Positions 8,435 to 17,422 of a stretch of DNA of 64,000 nucleotides are shown here, piece after piece. This DNA comes from Paraburkholderia hospita (GTDB lineage Bacteria > Pseudomonadota > Gammaproteobacteria > Burkholderiales > Burkholderiaceae). The position numbers and the translations under genes were made by a program. Every line of letters starts with the position of its first letter. Within the stretch, counting starts at the first letter, position 1. The notes beneath the pieces were generated by a model, which was not told where the DNA came from, searched no databases, and worked only from the letters and a program-made list of their open reading frames with translations. The stretch lies in assembly GCF_002902965.1 (NCBI RefSeq), contig NZ_CP026107.1, positions 1,116,001 through 1,180,000 on the forward strand, written 5' to 3'.

Positions 8435-8813
8435 GACGGACCTCCGCTGGTGTCGGGATGGTTGCTCATATGAAGAGCTTAGCGCCCCTGTGCGCTTTGC
8501 AAAGCCCGATTGCCGCCTTGCCTGCGTGCGGGCCTCGGGCGCCGCCTGTTGGTTTGCGTATCTGACACAGAATGTCCCGCCGCAGGCGGCGAAGCGGAAC
8601 ATGTTGACGCCGCGAAGGCGTGCAGCGGCGTGTCAATGCGTGTTGTAGCGACCGGCATGGAATATGCGAACCGCCGTCATACGCATGGGCTGGGCAATGG
8701 ATCCGGCGCAGCAAAGACGTTACCTGCATCCAGCGGCGCGGCTGGGAGCGACCCGGTAGCGTGTCATCGGTAACTGGACGGTTTCAACCAGTATCACCCA
8801 ATCTGGAGGAGAC
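8435..8813. promoter_or_regulatory. Divergent promoter region between the H4MPT and xoxF operons
   Basis: No coding region is convincing in these 379 bases. They must hold the promoters for the pterin dehydratase/H4MPT genes (minus) and for xoxF (plus). At 8663-8681 there is a LysR-type box: TATG, 11 bases, CATA, which fits the T-N11-A rule of LysR-family operators. The candidate regulator is the LysR gene at 13141. A GC-rich dyad lies around 8576-8600. The xoxF ribosome site CTGGAGGAGAC ends just before 8814. Confidence 0.6.
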
Positions 8814-10631
8814 ATGAACGTACGCACCCTGGTTCTCGGACTGGCGGTGTTGGTTGCGACGGCGCTGAACTCGTTCCTGGCTTATGCCGATCCGCAGCTG
8901 GACTCGCTAATCAAGAACCCATCTAACTGGGCGGCGCAGGCAGGTGATTATTCCAATCACCGGTACAGCCCGCTCAAGCAGATCAACGAAAGTAATGTCG
9001 GCAAACTGCAGGTCGCCTGGACGATGTCGACGGGCGTGCTGCGCGGTCACGAAGGTTCGCCTCTCGTCATCGGCGACACGATGTATATCCACTCGCCGTT
9101 CCCCAATAAGGTCATCGCAATCAACCTGAAGGACCAGACCTTCATCTGGCAATACGAGCCGAAGCAGGACGCGTCGGTGATCTCCGTGATGTGCTGCGAT
9201 ACCGTGAACCGCGGGCTCGCATACGGCGACGGCAAGATCTTCCTGCAACAGGCCGACACCAAGCTCGTCGCGCTCAACGCGAAGACGGGCGAAGTGGTCT
9301 GGACCGCGCAGAACGGCGATCCGAAAGCGGGTGAAACCAACACCAACGCGCCGCACGTATTCGGCGACAAGGTGCTGACGGGCATCTCCGGCGGCGAGTT
9401 CGGCGTGCGCGGCCGTCTGATCGCGTACGACATGAAGACGGGCAAGGAAGCGTGGAAGGCCTACAGCACCGGGCCCGACAACGAGATGCTGCTCGATCCG
9501 CAACAGACGATGACGTGGGTCGACGGCAAGATGCAACCCGTCGGCGCGGATTCGTCGATCAAGAGCTGGAAGGGCGATCAGTGGAAGCTCGGCGGCGGCA
9601 CCACGTGGGGCTGGTATGCGTGGGATCCAAAGCTGAACCTTGTCTACTACGGCACGGGCAATCCGGGCACGTGGAACCCGACGCAGCGTCCCGGCGACAA
9701 CAAGTGGTCGATGTCGATTTTCGCGCGCGACCTGAATACGGGCAAGGCGAAGTGGGTTTATCAGATGACGCCGCACGACGAATGGGACTATGACGGCGTC
9801 AACGAAATGATCCTCTCCGACATTTCGATCAACGGCAAGAAGACGCCCGCCATCGTCCACTTCGACCGCAACGGCTTCGGCTATACGCTGAACCGCGAGA
9901 CGGGCGAGCTGCTGGTCGCGCAGAAGTACGACCCGGCCGTGAACTGGGCGGATAGCGTCGATCTGAAGAGCGGCCTGCCGATTCGCAACGCCTCGTATTC
10001 GACGCAGAAAGCCGGTCCCGATCACAACGTGAAGGGCATCTGCCCGGCGGCGTTGGGTTCGAAGGACCAGCAACCGGCCGCGTTCGATCCTTCGTCGAAC
10101 CTGTTCCTCGTGCCGACCAACCACGTCTGTATGGACTACGAGCCGTTCGATGTCGACTACGTGTCCGGCCAGCCGTATGTGGGCGCGACGCTGTCGATGT
10201 TTCCCGGTCCGAACGAGAAGGGCGCGATGGGTAACTTCATCGCGTGGGATGCGGCGAAGGGCAAGATCGTCTGGTCGAAGCCGGAGCGTTTCTCGGTGTG
10301 GTCGGGCGCGCTGGCGACGGCAGGCGGCATCGCCTTCTACGGCACGCTGGAAGGCTACATCAAGGCAGTACGGATCAAGGACGGCAAGGAACTGTGGAAG
10401 TTCAAGACGCCGTCGGGGATCATCGGCAACGTGTTCACGTATGAGTATCAGGGCAAGCAGTTCGTCGGCGTGTATTCGGGCATCGGCGGCTGGGCGGGCA
10501 TCGGCATGGCAGCCGGCCTGCAGAAGTCGACGGAAGGCCTGGGCGCCGTGGGCGGCTACCGCGAGCTGGCGAAGTACACCGCGCTCGGCGGCACGCTGTT
10601 CATCTTCGCCATTCCCGGCGGGAACGGCTGA
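8814..10631 (+). CDS. xoxF: Lanthanide-dependent PQQ methanol dehydrogenase
   Basis: XoxF oxidises methanol (often to formaldehyde or formate) in the periplasm using pyrroloquinoline quinone and a rare-earth ion, passing electrons to cytochrome XoxG. The 605-residue protein has a signal peptide (cleavage about residue 25), the vicinal cysteines C127-C128 that stack on PQQ, tryptophan-docking propeller repeats, and the catalytic segment [11 protein letters not shown] at 321-331. The catalytic aspartate D325 is followed two residues later by D327. That extra aspartate marks lanthanide enzymes, whereas calcium-type MxaF has alanine there. A strong GGAGGAG precedes the ATG. No MxaI small subunit gene is seen. 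It heads the xoxF-xoxG-xoxJ operon. Confidence 0.96.
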   Translation: MNVRTLVLGLAVLVATALNSFLAYADPQLDSLIKNPSNWAAQAGDYSNHRYSPLKQINESNVGKLQVAWTMSTGVLRGHEGSPLVIGDTMYIHSPFPNKVIAINLKDQTFIWQYEPKQDASVISVMCCDTVNRGLAYGDGKIFLQQADTKLVALNAKTGEVVWTAQNGDPKAGETNTNAPHVFGDKVLTGISGGEFGVRGRLIAYDMKTGKEAWKAYSTGPDNEMLLDPQQTMTWVDGKMQPVGADSSIKSWKGDQWKLGGGTTWGWYAWDPKLNLVYYGTGNPGTWNPTQRPGDNKWSMSIFARDLNTGKAKWVYQMTPHDEWDYDGVNEMILSDISINGKKTPAIVHFDRNGFGYTLNRETGELLVAQKYDPAVNWADSVDLKSGLPIRNASYSTQKAGPDHNVKGICPAALGSKDQQPAAFDPSSNLFLVPTNHVCMDYEPFDVDYVSGQPYVGATLSMFPGPNEKGAMGNFIAWDAAKGKIVWSKPERFSVWSGALATAGGIAFYGTLEGYIKAVRIKDGKELWKFKTPSGIIGNVFTYEYQGKQFVGVYSGIGGWAGIGMAAGLQKSTEGLGAVGGYRELAKYTALGGTLFIFAIPGGNG

Positions 10632-10823
10632 TACGGTCTGAAGCGTTGCAGCAGTCTCGCAGTCGTAGTTTCGCAGCAGCAGTGACGTAGCCGGAGACGC
10701 CCGTACGCGGTCTTCGGCTCCGAACAAGTGGCGCCCGCGGCGCGTTGCAGATGCGATGTGCCGCGCGGCTGCCCGGTTATGCCTGAAAAGCAGCTTCAAT
10801 CGAAATGATAGGGAGACGAACGC

Positions 10824-11264
10824 ATGAAAGGCCGTGTTGTGCTGTCGCTTGCAGGTGCGTTACTGGCGTTGAGCGCTTTACCTGTTGTCATGACCAATAG
10901 CTGGGGACAGTCGTCGGACGCGCCCCCCCAGGCCCAGAAGGTTGCTTACAAAGTGGTCGACGGCAACAAGGTCGACAGTGATACGCTGCTGGGATGGAAA
11001 ACCTGGCGCGCGCTCGCCTGCGAACGCTGCCACGGCGCGAAGCAGGAGGGCCTCGTCGGTCCGTCGCTGATCGATGCGTTCAAGACGCTCGACAAGAACG
11101 AGTTTCATCGTACGGTGTTCGGCGGACGTGTCGACAAGGGCATGCCCGATTTCAGTTCGAGTCAGATGATGCAGAAGAACTGGGAGAACCTCTTCGCCTA
11201 CCTGAAAGGCCGCTCCGACGGCTCGATCAAACCGGGCGATCTGCAGGCGATCGATGCGAAGTGA
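10824..11264 (+). CDS. xoxG: Cytochrome c of the methanol dehydrogenase system
   Basis: The 146-residue protein has an N-terminal export signal and a single haem site, C66-E-R-C-H70, with M107 (GRVDKGMPDF) as the likely distal ligand. Size and position directly after xoxF identify it as XoxG (cytochrome cL-like), the electron acceptor of XoxF, which feeds terminal oxidases. A GGGAGA ribosome site precedes the ATG. The 192-base gap from xoxF is longer than in a tight operon and could hold a processing site or secondary promoter. Confidence 0.92.
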   Translation: MKGRVVLSLAGALLALSALPVVMTNSWGQSSDAPPQAQKVAYKVVDGNKVDSDTLLGWKTWRALACERCHGAKQEGLVGPSLIDAFKTLDKNEFHRTVFGGRVDKGMPDFSSSQMMQKNWENLFAYLKGRSDGSIKPGDLQAIDAK

Positions 11265-11296
11265 CGATAAAGTCGTGCGATTGCCCGTGACGTGCC

Positions 11297-11313
11297 GCGA
11301 TGCAATGCATCGC
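11297..11313. promoter_or_regulatory. Perfect 17-bp dyad between xoxG and xoxJ
   Basis: GCGATGCAATGCATCGC is an 8-1-8 perfect palindrome 33 bases after the xoxG stop and 42 before the xoxJ start. No T-run follows, so it is not an ordinary terminator. It may be an operator or an RNA hairpin that sets the xoxG to xoxJ ratio. Function unproven. Confidence 0.35.
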
Positions 11314-11354
11314 ATCGCGCCGCCCATCGCATGACGCCAACCCGGGAGACCTCG

Positions 11355-12269
11355 ATGACCGATCGCAGAAGTTCCGCCGTCCATGCCGTCTGTGCGATGC
11401 TGGCGCTGTGCTGGGCCTGCGTCGGAGCGCCATCCGCCTACGCGCAAGGCGCACCCGCGCCGAATCTGCCGAACAACGACGGCGCGGACAACGTTCTGCG
11501 CGTGTGCGCCGATCCGAACAACATGCCATTGTCGAACGACAAGGGCGAGGGCTTCGAGAACAAGATCGCGGCCGCAATGGCCAAAGATTTCGGCTACAAG
11601 CTCGAATACACGTACTTCCCTCAGCGCATGGGCTTCGTGCGTCACACGTTGCGCGACAAGGCGGACAACAGCGATCAGTTCAAATGCGATTTGATCATCG
11701 GCGTGCCGCATGGTTACGACATGACGTCGACCACGCGGCCGTGGCTGCATTCCACATACGCGATGGTGTTCATCAAGCGCCCCGAGTTCGCGAACATCAA
11801 TACGCCTACTGATCTGTTGAAGTTGCCGCCCGATCAACTGAAAAAGTTGAAGCTCGGCATTTTCTCGCAGACGCCCGCTGTCGACTGGCTGCTGAATAAC
11901 AACCTGATCGACCAGGCTGTGTCGTATCGCGCGCAAAGCGGCGACCCGAATGCGTTTCCAGGCGAGATGATCCAGCACGATCTGGCGCAGGGCAACGTCG
12001 ACGTCGTGTTCGTCTGGGGACCGATTGCGGGCTACTTCGCGAAGCAGGCGAGCGATCGCGTGAAGCTCGTGCCGTTCCCGCCGCAGGCGGGCATCCGTTT
12101 CGACTATGAAATCTCGATGGGCGTGCGTTACGGCGAGAAGGCGTGGCACGACAAGATCGACCAGTGGATCGCCACCCATCAGGACACGATCGACAAGATT
12201 CTCGTCAGCTATGAAGTGCCGCTCTTGCCGTTGGCGAGCGCGCCGGTTGCGTCGGATGCGCCGAAATGA
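11355..12269 (+). CDS. xoxJ: XoxJ: periplasmic solute-binding-like protein of the methanol dehydrogenase operon
   Basis: MxaJ/XoxJ proteins look like amino-acid-type periplasmic binding proteins but serve methanol dehydrogenase maturation or activation; no ABC transporter is encoded alongside. The 304-residue product has a signal peptide ending ...SAYAQG, then the family start NVLRVCADPNNMPLSNDKGEGFENKIA, and the later CDLIIGVPHGYDM, PAVDWLLNN and GNVDVVFVWGPIAGYFA segments. The start at 11355 is chosen because GGGAGA lies six bases upstream; two earlier in-frame ATGs lack a ribosome site. The TGA stop overlaps the next gene as ATGA. Confidence 0.9.
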   Translation: MTDRRSSAVHAVCAMLALCWACVGAPSAYAQGAPAPNLPNNDGADNVLRVCADPNNMPLSNDKGEGFENKIAAAMAKDFGYKLEYTYFPQRMGFVRHTLRDKADNSDQFKCDLIIGVPHGYDMTSTTRPWLHSTYAMVFIKRPEFANINTPTDLLKLPPDQLKKLKLGIFSQTPAVDWLLNNNLIDQAVSYRAQSGDPNAFPGEMIQHDLAQGNVDVVFVWGPIAGYFAKQASDRVKLVPFPPQAGIRFDYEISMGVRYGEKAWHDKIDQWIATHQDTIDKILVSYEVPLLPLASAPVASDAPK

Positions 12270-13072
12270 CGGGCGCTTTGGGAGCGAACGCACGCGTTGG
12301 CGGGCGTGCGTTTGCGATGCGTGGCGCGGCCGCGATGGCGGCGCTCGTGTTGTGGATGACCTCGCCGCAGGCGGCGCGCGCAGCCGATGCTGCTAGCGGA
12401 GCGAGTGGCGCGACGGCGCCTATTGCACCCGCCGAGAAGTTGCTGTTTCTCACGCCGCATTTGCAGGGCGTCGCGTCGCAGACGGAGCTCGACTATTCGC
12501 TCGTCGTTTCCGCGCCGCCTGAGAAGCAGACGGATAGGGTCCGTGTACTCGTCGCGAGCGCGGGCAACGCGAATAGCGACGTCACGGTCAGCGATGCGAG
12601 CGGCAAGGTGCCGTTGCCGGACAATCTGCCGTGCAACCCTGTGATCCTGTATTTTCTCGAGCGCGATATCGCCGGGATGGAGCAGGCGACGGGCGGCCAG
12701 CGGCGCTATTTCCAGCAGCGCTTGCGGCTTGCGCTCGCGGCGTCGCCGGCTATCACGGAAGCGACGATACAGGTTGACGGCAAGCCCGTGAAGGCGCGCA
12801 AGATCGTGATCCAGCCGTATCTGCACGATCCGAACGCGCAGCGCTTTCCGAAGTTCACGAGCAAGCGCTACACGTTCGTGCTCGCCGACGGCGTGCCTGG
12901 CGGCGTGTCGTTGCTGCGCACCGACGTGCCTGGCGACAACGACGATTTCGCCCATCCGTTGAAGACGGAGTCGTTGAGCTATGAAGGCTCGCTGCGTAAG
13001 CTGTCGCCGCCCGCGCACGGCACGCCGACGTCACCGGCGGCGCCACCTGCCGGACCGCGCGCGAGCCGCTGA
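12266..13072 (+). CDS. Exported protein of unknown function, coupled to xoxJ
   Basis: I do not recognise a named family. The 268-residue protein starts by ATGA overlap with xoxJ. It has a hydrophobic export signal (about residues 18-40, MRGAAAMAALVLWMTSPQAARAA) after a short basic N-terminus, so it probably works in the periplasm. The body has beta-rich segments (KIVIQPYLHD, RYTFVLADGVPGGV) and one cysteine in NLPCNPVILYFLERDI. The tail is proline- and alanine-rich. Strict coupling to xoxJ argues for a role in XoxF maturation, lanthanide handling or electron transfer; this is inference from position only. Confidence 0.75.
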   Translation: MTGALGANARVGGRAFAMRGAAAMAALVLWMTSPQAARAADAASGASGATAPIAPAEKLLFLTPHLQGVASQTELDYSLVVSAPPEKQTDRVRVLVASAGNANSDVTVSDASGKVPLPDNLPCNPVILYFLERDIAGMEQATGGQRRYFQQRLRLALAASPAITEATIQVDGKPVKARKIVIQPYLHDPNAQRFPKFTSKRYTFVLADGVPGGVSLLRTDVPGDNDDFAHPLKTESLSYEGSLRKLSPPAHGTPTSPAAPPAGPRASR

Positions 13073-13140
13073 ATCTTGTCGATGTCGCTGCGTGGCGGCG
13101 CGCGCCTGCCGCCCATTGCCACGCTCATGGAAATTGCCAC

Positions 13141-14127
13141 ATGAACCTGATCCGCTCGCTGACGCTCAGGCAACTGCAGATCTTCGTGATCGCGAGCCGT
13201 TTGCCGAGTTTCGCGCGCGCGGCGGAAGAACTGCATCTGACGCAGCCGGCCGTGTCGATGCAGATTCGCCAGCTGGAGGAAGCGATCGGCATGCCGCTGT
13301 TCGAGCGGATCGCGCGGCGCCTCAGTCTGACGGAAGCGGGCGAGCGTCTGTCGCATCATGCGAGCCGCATTCTCGGCGAGATCAAGGATGCCGAAGACAC
13401 GATGATTTCGCTCGCGCAAGCAGATAGCGGGTCGATCACGGTCAGCATCGTGAGTTCGGCGACTTACTTCGCGCCGAAGTTGCTCGCGCAGTATTCGAAG
13501 CAGTATCCGAAGGTGGATGTGCATTTTTCGGTTGGCAATCGCGAGACGTTGTTGCGGCTCTTGCAGGACAATGCGACGGATCTCGCGATTATGGGTAGGC
13601 CGCCGCCTGAGTTGGGCACGACAGCTGAGCCGCTTGCTTATCATCCGCATGTGATTATTGCGCCGGTTACGCATCCTTTGCGCGATGCGCGGCGTTTTGA
13701 TTTACAGGAACTGGCGGGGGATACGTTTCTGTTGCGTGAGCCTGGGTCGGGGACGCGGGCTGTGGCCGAGCATACGTTTCGGCAGCATCTTTTTACACCT
13801 TCGCGGTGTGTGACGCTTGGGAGTAATGAGACTATCAAGCAGGCTGTGATGGCCGGGATGGGGGTGAGCCTTATCTCGTTGCATACGCTTGGGCTCGAAT
13901 TGCGGACGGGGGAGATTGCGCTGCTTGATGTGAATGGGACGCCCGTTGAGCGCACGTGGCAGATCGTGCATCTCGCTTCTAAGCAGTTGTCGCCGACTTG
14001 TGTGATGTTCAGGCGGTTTTTGCTTGAGCATGCGGAGCCGTTTCTTGAGCAGGAGTATGTGGAGCTGGTCAGGACTTTGTCGTCAGGGACTGCCCGGCGT
14101 GGGCGTAGCGCGAAGGCAGTGGTTTGA
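13141..14127 (+). CDS. LysR-family regulator, CbbR/QscR-like, at the end of the xox operon
   Basis: The 328-residue protein has a LysR winged helix at residues 8-67 (LRQLQIFVIASRLPSFARAAEELHL, QPAVSMQIRQLEEAIG) and a periplasmic-binding-like effector domain. The family resembles CbbR and QscR, LysR regulators of carbon-assimilation genes that respond to pathway intermediates. Proximity to xoxFGJ and the TATG-N11-CATA site ahead of xoxF make it the likely C1 regulator. It begins 68 bases after the unknown exported protein. From about 13600 the codon use shifts towards T- and G-ending codons (GAT, CTT, GGG) compared with the first half, just before the repeat island. Confidence 0.88.
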   Translation: MNLIRSLTLRQLQIFVIASRLPSFARAAEELHLTQPAVSMQIRQLEEAIGMPLFERIARRLSLTEAGERLSHHASRILGEIKDAEDTMISLAQADSGSITVSIVSSATYFAPKLLAQYSKQYPKVDVHFSVGNRETLLRLLQDNATDLAIMGRPPPELGTTAEPLAYHPHVIIAPVTHPLRDARRFDLQELAGDTFLLREPGSGTRAVAEHTFRQHLFTPSRCVTLGSNETIKQAVMAGMGVSLISLHTLGLELRTGEIALLDVNGTPVERTWQIVHLASKQLSPTCVMFRRFLLEHAEPFLEQEYVELVRTLSSGTARRGRSAKAVV

Positions 14128-14311
14128 AGGGTTTTTGTCTGCGACGCTGGGTGGTTTTTTTGCTTTTGCTTTTGCTCGCACTGGCGTTCGCTGTTGCGCT
14201 TTCGCGGCGCGGCGGTTTGGTTTTCGGGGGCTTTGTGCTGGCATCCGTGAGGCGGTGTTTGCTGCGCACGCGGTTTGGTTGTTTTGCCTTTTTGCTGGCA
14301 TCCGCGCTATG

Positions 14312-14405
14312 CCTTCGTACTTCAAGCGTCGCCCCTGTGCGGGGCGGCACCTACTTTTCTTTGCCGCCGCAAAGAAAAGTAGGCAAAAGAAAGCGGCTCA
14401 CACCG
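14312..14405 (+). repeat. Left copy of 94-base repeat core with internal hairpin
   Basis: The core contains a 32-base self-complementary hairpin at 14351-14382 (CTACTTTTCTTTGC paired with GCAAAGAAAAGTAG around a short loop), flanked by GCGTCGCCCCTGTGCGGGGC on one side and AAAGAAAGCGGCTCACACCG on the other. The inverted partner is at 14841-14934. I recall very similar dispersed sequences from Paraburkholderia genomes, but could not search. Confidence 0.75.
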
Positions 14406-14840
14406 CCAGCCCTTTTGTTTGCCTGAGGGACCCCAACGGGTCTTATGCTTCACACGGCAGCGTCTCTGCTGGCGCACGTTGCCAACGCTTCGAATGAACG
14501 CCTCACCCGCTTCGAATACCCGTACTCGGGCAGGCGGCAGCGAATGGTATGTGCCGCCCAGGTGGCAAACTGTGTGTAGGTTGTCGCGTCGTATAGCCTG
14601 GCGCTCTTACATGGTGGCACGCATGCGCTATCGGTCCGGAGTGATGTGTGTGTAGTGCTACGGCCTACACACAGTTTGCCACCTGGGCGGCCGTGGAACA
14701 TCTGGCACGGCATGCTGTATCGCGGGTGCGTGAAGCGGGTGAGGCGTACTGCAAGAGCGCTGGCAACGGACGCGGAACAAGCAGGTTGCCGTGTGAAGTG
14801 AGGGACCGGTTGGGGGCCCTCAGGCAGGGAGAAGAATTTG

Positions 14841-14934
14841 CGGTGTTAGCCGCTTTCTTTTGCCTACTTTTCTTTGCGGCGGCAAAGAAAAGTAGGTGCC
14901 GCCCCGCACAGGGGCGACGCTTGAAGCACGAAGG
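14841..14934 (-). repeat. Right, inverted copy of the 94-base repeat core
   Basis: Reverse complement of 14312-14405 with few differences (for example GGTGTTAGCC instead of GGTGTGAGCC). The internal 32-base hairpin is at 14864-14895. With the left copy it forms the strongest pairing segment of the 1-kb inverted repeat. Confidence 0.75.
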
Positions 14935-15113
14935 CAAAACGCGGATGCCAGCGCAAAGGCAAAAAAACCAAACTGGCCGCGCCACGAAGACAAAACGCGG
15001 ATGCCAGCGCAAAGGCCAGAACAACCAAACCGCCCGCGCTGCGAAGCCGCTGCACAGAAGCCATCGCAACAGCATTCATCCCAACAGCGTCGCAGACAAA
15101 AAAACCAAACGGC

Positions 15114-15320
15114 TCAACAACACTTCCCCGCGCCACCGGCATACCTGGCCGCCTGCCGCTCCCGAAAAAACTCCTCATAACTCATAACAGGGCGATCCGG
15201 ATGCGTAGCACCCATATGCGCGACATAAGTCTCATAGTCGGGCATCCCGACCATCAACCGCATGGCTTGCCCGAGATATCGCCCGGCGTTGAGCACATCA
15301 TCCCGAAGTCCTGAGAACAT
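15114..15320 (-). CDS. YbdD/YjiX-family small protein (DUF466)
   Basis: This 68-residue protein matches the short YjiX/YbdD family that nearly always follows cstA-type genes. The signatures are [53 protein letters not shown] and the GGAGKCC end. It follows cstA by 12 bases and is certainly co-transcribed. Its function is unknown; association with CstA/BtsT-type transporters suggests an accessory role in uptake. Confidence 0.93.
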   Translation of the reverse strand: MFSGLRDDVLNAGRYLGQAMRLMVGMPDYETYVAHMGATHPDRPVMSYEEFFRERQAARYAGGAGKCC

Positions 15321-15332
15321 GGCGCGGTCCCT

Positions 15333-17411
15333 TTAGTGCGTACCGCTTGCACGCTGCCCGGAAGGCAGAATCTCAAACGGCGTCTCCCGCACAGTGGGCC
15401 GATCAGCGCGTCGCGCACGAACCACCGCGAGCACGCCATAAAACACCACACTAACGACCACAAAAATAAACAACCCAGCCAGCGCAGCATCGACATAGTC
15501 ATTGAACATGATCCGATGCATCTGCTCGATCGACTTGGCCGGCGCAACGATCTTGCCAGCATCGGCAGATGCACCGAGCTTTGCAGCATGCGCCAGAAAC
15601 CCAACCTTCGGATTCGCGTCGAAAATCTTCTGCCAACCCGCCGTCATCGTACAGACCAGCAACCACACGGTCGGCACAAGCGTAACCCACGCAAAACGCT
15701 CGCGCTTCATCTTGAACAACACCACCGTGCCGAGCACCAGCGCAATCCCCGCCAGCATCTGGTTCGAGATACCGAACAGCGGCCACAGCGTATTGATGCC
15801 GCCAAGCGGATCGATCACGCCCTGATACAGGAAGTAACCCCACGCGGCAACGCACAGCGCAGTAGCGATCAGGTTCGCAGGCAGCGATTCCGTGCGCTTG
15901 AGAGCAGGGTGGAACGTGCCCAGCAGGTCCTGCAGCATGAAGCGTCCAGCACGCGTGCCTGCATCTACAGCCGTCAGGATGAAGAGCGCTTCGAAAAGAA
16001 TGGCGAAGTGATACCAGAACGCCATCATCGCCTGTCCACCAATCACCTGATGGAGAATCTGCGCCATGCCCACGGCAAGTGTCGGCGCACCGCCTGCACG
16101 CGCGACGATCGTCGTTTCGCCGACCGCCTGCGCTGTTTGCGTCAGCATGTCCGGCGTCAGCATGAAGCCCCATTGCGATACGGTTTGCGCGACCGCGTCG
16201 GGCGTCGTGCCGAGCACGGCAGCAGGCGCGTTCATCGCGAAGTAGATGCCCGGCTCGATCACAGCAGCCGCCACCAGCGCCATGATCGCAACGAACGATT
16301 CCATCAGCATCGCGCCATAACCGATGAAGCGCGCATTCTTTTCATTGTCGAGCAGCTTCGGCGTCGTGCCCGACGAGATCAGCGCGTGGAAACCCGATAC
16401 CGCGCCGCAAGCGATCGTGATGAACAGGAACGGGAACAGGTTGCCCGACCACACAGGCCCCGTGCCGTCGACGAACTTCGTCAGCGCGGGCATCTTGAGT
16501 TCCGGCGCGACGACGAGAATGCCGATCGCAAGACCGAGAATCGTGCCGATCTTCAGGAACGTCGACAGATAGTCGCGCGGCGCAAGCAGCAGCCACACAG
16601 GCAGCACCGATGCCACAAAGCCGTAGCCGATCAGAATCCACGTGAGCTGCGTGCCGCTGAACGTGAACCATGCGGCGAGCGCGGCATTATCGTGCACGCT
16701 CTGACCGAACACGATCGATGCCATCAGCAGCACGAAGCCGATCACCGACACTTCACCGATGCGGCCCGGCCGGATGAAGCGCGTGTAGACGCCCATGAAC
16801 AGCGCAATGGGGATGGTCGCGGCGACCGTGAACGTGCCCCACGGCGAATTGGTCAGCGCCTTCACGACGATCAGCGCGAGCACGGCAAGGATGATCACCA
16901 TGATGAGGAACGCGCCGAACAGCGCGATCACGCCGGGCACGGTGCCAAGCTCCATCTTGACGAGATCGCCGAGCGAACGGCCGTCGCGGCGCGTCGAGAT
17001 GAACAGCACGATGAAGTCCTGCACGGCGCCTGCAAACACGACGCCCGCGAGAATCCACAGCATGCCGGGCACGTAGCCCATTTGCGCGGCGAGCACCGGG
17101 CCGACCAGCGGGCCTGCGCCCGCGATCGCCGCGAAGTGATGGCCGAACAGCACGTACTTGTTGGTCGGCACGTAGTCGAGACCGTCGTTGTGCCGCACGG
17201 CGGGCGTCACGCGCTGGCCGTCGAGCTGCAAGACATGATTCGCGATGAAGCGGCTGTAGAAGCGATAAGCGATCAGATAGACGCAGACGGCGGCGATCAC
17301 GACCCAGAGGGCGCTGACCTTCTCGCCATGCGCAAGCGCGATGGTGCCGAACGCGAATGCGCCGAGAAGCGCGACCGCTGTCCAGACCAGAATACTGGAT
17401 GCTCTATTCAT
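15333..17411 (-). CDS. cstA: CstA/BtsT-family carbon-starvation transporter
   Basis: The 692-residue inner-membrane protein has some 16-18 hydrophobic segments and family motifs: GLDYVPTNKYVLFGHHFAAIAGAGPLVGPVLA near residues 75-107, VVFAGAVQDF, ISSGTTPKLL and GGINTLWPLFGISNQMLAG. In E. coli, members take up pyruvate (BtsT, CstA) and peptides under starvation. AGGAG precedes the ATG. The leader carries two 46-bp hairpin repeats beginning 12 bases upstream of the start codon, just outside the ribosome site. The divergent two-component pair at 17714-19767 is a plausible regulator, by analogy with BtsSR-BtsT. Confidence 0.95.
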   Translation of the reverse strand: MNRASSILVWTAVALLGAFAFGTIALAHGEKVSALWVVIAAVCVYLIAYRFYSRFIANHVLQLDGQRVTPAVRHNDGLDYVPTNKYVLFGHHFAAIAGAGPLVGPVLAAQMGYVPGMLWILAGVVFAGAVQDFIVLFISTRRDGRSLGDLVKMELGTVPGVIALFGAFLIMVIILAVLALIVVKALTNSPWGTFTVAATIPIALFMGVYTRFIRPGRIGEVSVIGFVLLMASIVFGQSVHDNAALAAWFTFSGTQLTWILIGYGFVASVLPVWLLLAPRDYLSTFLKIGTILGLAIGILVVAPELKMPALTKFVDGTGPVWSGNLFPFLFITIACGAVSGFHALISSGTTPKLLDNEKNARFIGYGAMLMESFVAIMALVAAAVIEPGIYFAMNAPAAVLGTTPDAVAQTVSQWGFMLTPDMLTQTAQAVGETTIVARAGGAPTLAVGMAQILHQVIGGQAMMAFWYHFAILFEALFILTAVDAGTRAGRFMLQDLLGTFHPALKRTESLPANLIATALCVAAWGYFLYQGVIDPLGGINTLWPLFGISNQMLAGIALVLGTVVLFKMKRERFAWVTLVPTVWLLVCTMTAGWQKIFDANPKVGFLAHAAKLGASADAGKIVAPAKSIEQMHRIMFNDYVDAALAGLFIFVVVSVVFYGVLAVVRARRADRPTVRETPFEILPSGQRASGTH

Positions 17412-17422
17412 TTGTGTCTCCT

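Larger units (their letters stand above)
14128..15110. repeat. About 1-kb imperfect inverted repeat, gene-free
   Basis: The left arm (about 14136-14612) and right arm (about 14653-15105) carry the same elements in reverse order and orientation. Examples are TTTTGTCTGCGACGCTG near 14138 against its complement near 15085, GCCTCACCCGCTTC near 14491 against its complement near 14732, GGTGGCAAACTGTGTGTAGG at 14561-14580 against its complement at 14663-14682, and a 94-base core at 14312-14405 against 14841-14934. Spacing between elements differs, so the arms are diverged. Several apparent reading frames here are low-complexity (Lys, Gln, Asn, Arg, Ala) or cysteine/phenylalanine-rich and are not credible genes. 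It separates the C1 island from the cstA locus. Confidence 0.8.

Noticed and set aside
8814..10631. Calcium-type MxaF identity for the methanol dehydrogenase
   Set aside because: The residue two after the catalytic aspartate is aspartate, not alanine, and no mxaI-type gene follows.
8907..10799. 630-codon open frame antisense to xoxF
   Set aside because: It mirrors the xoxF codons in high-GC DNA, has a basic repetitive composition and no family likeness; xoxF is certain.
14312..14934. Insertion sequence or CRISPR explanation of the repeat island
   Set aside because: No transposase, no terminal repeats with target duplication, and no regularly spaced repeat-spacer pattern.
14128..15187. Several reading frames rich in Lys, Gln, Arg or Cys/Phe within the inverted repeat
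   Set aside because: They translate repeat DNA, mirror each other on both strands and lack ribosome sites or families.
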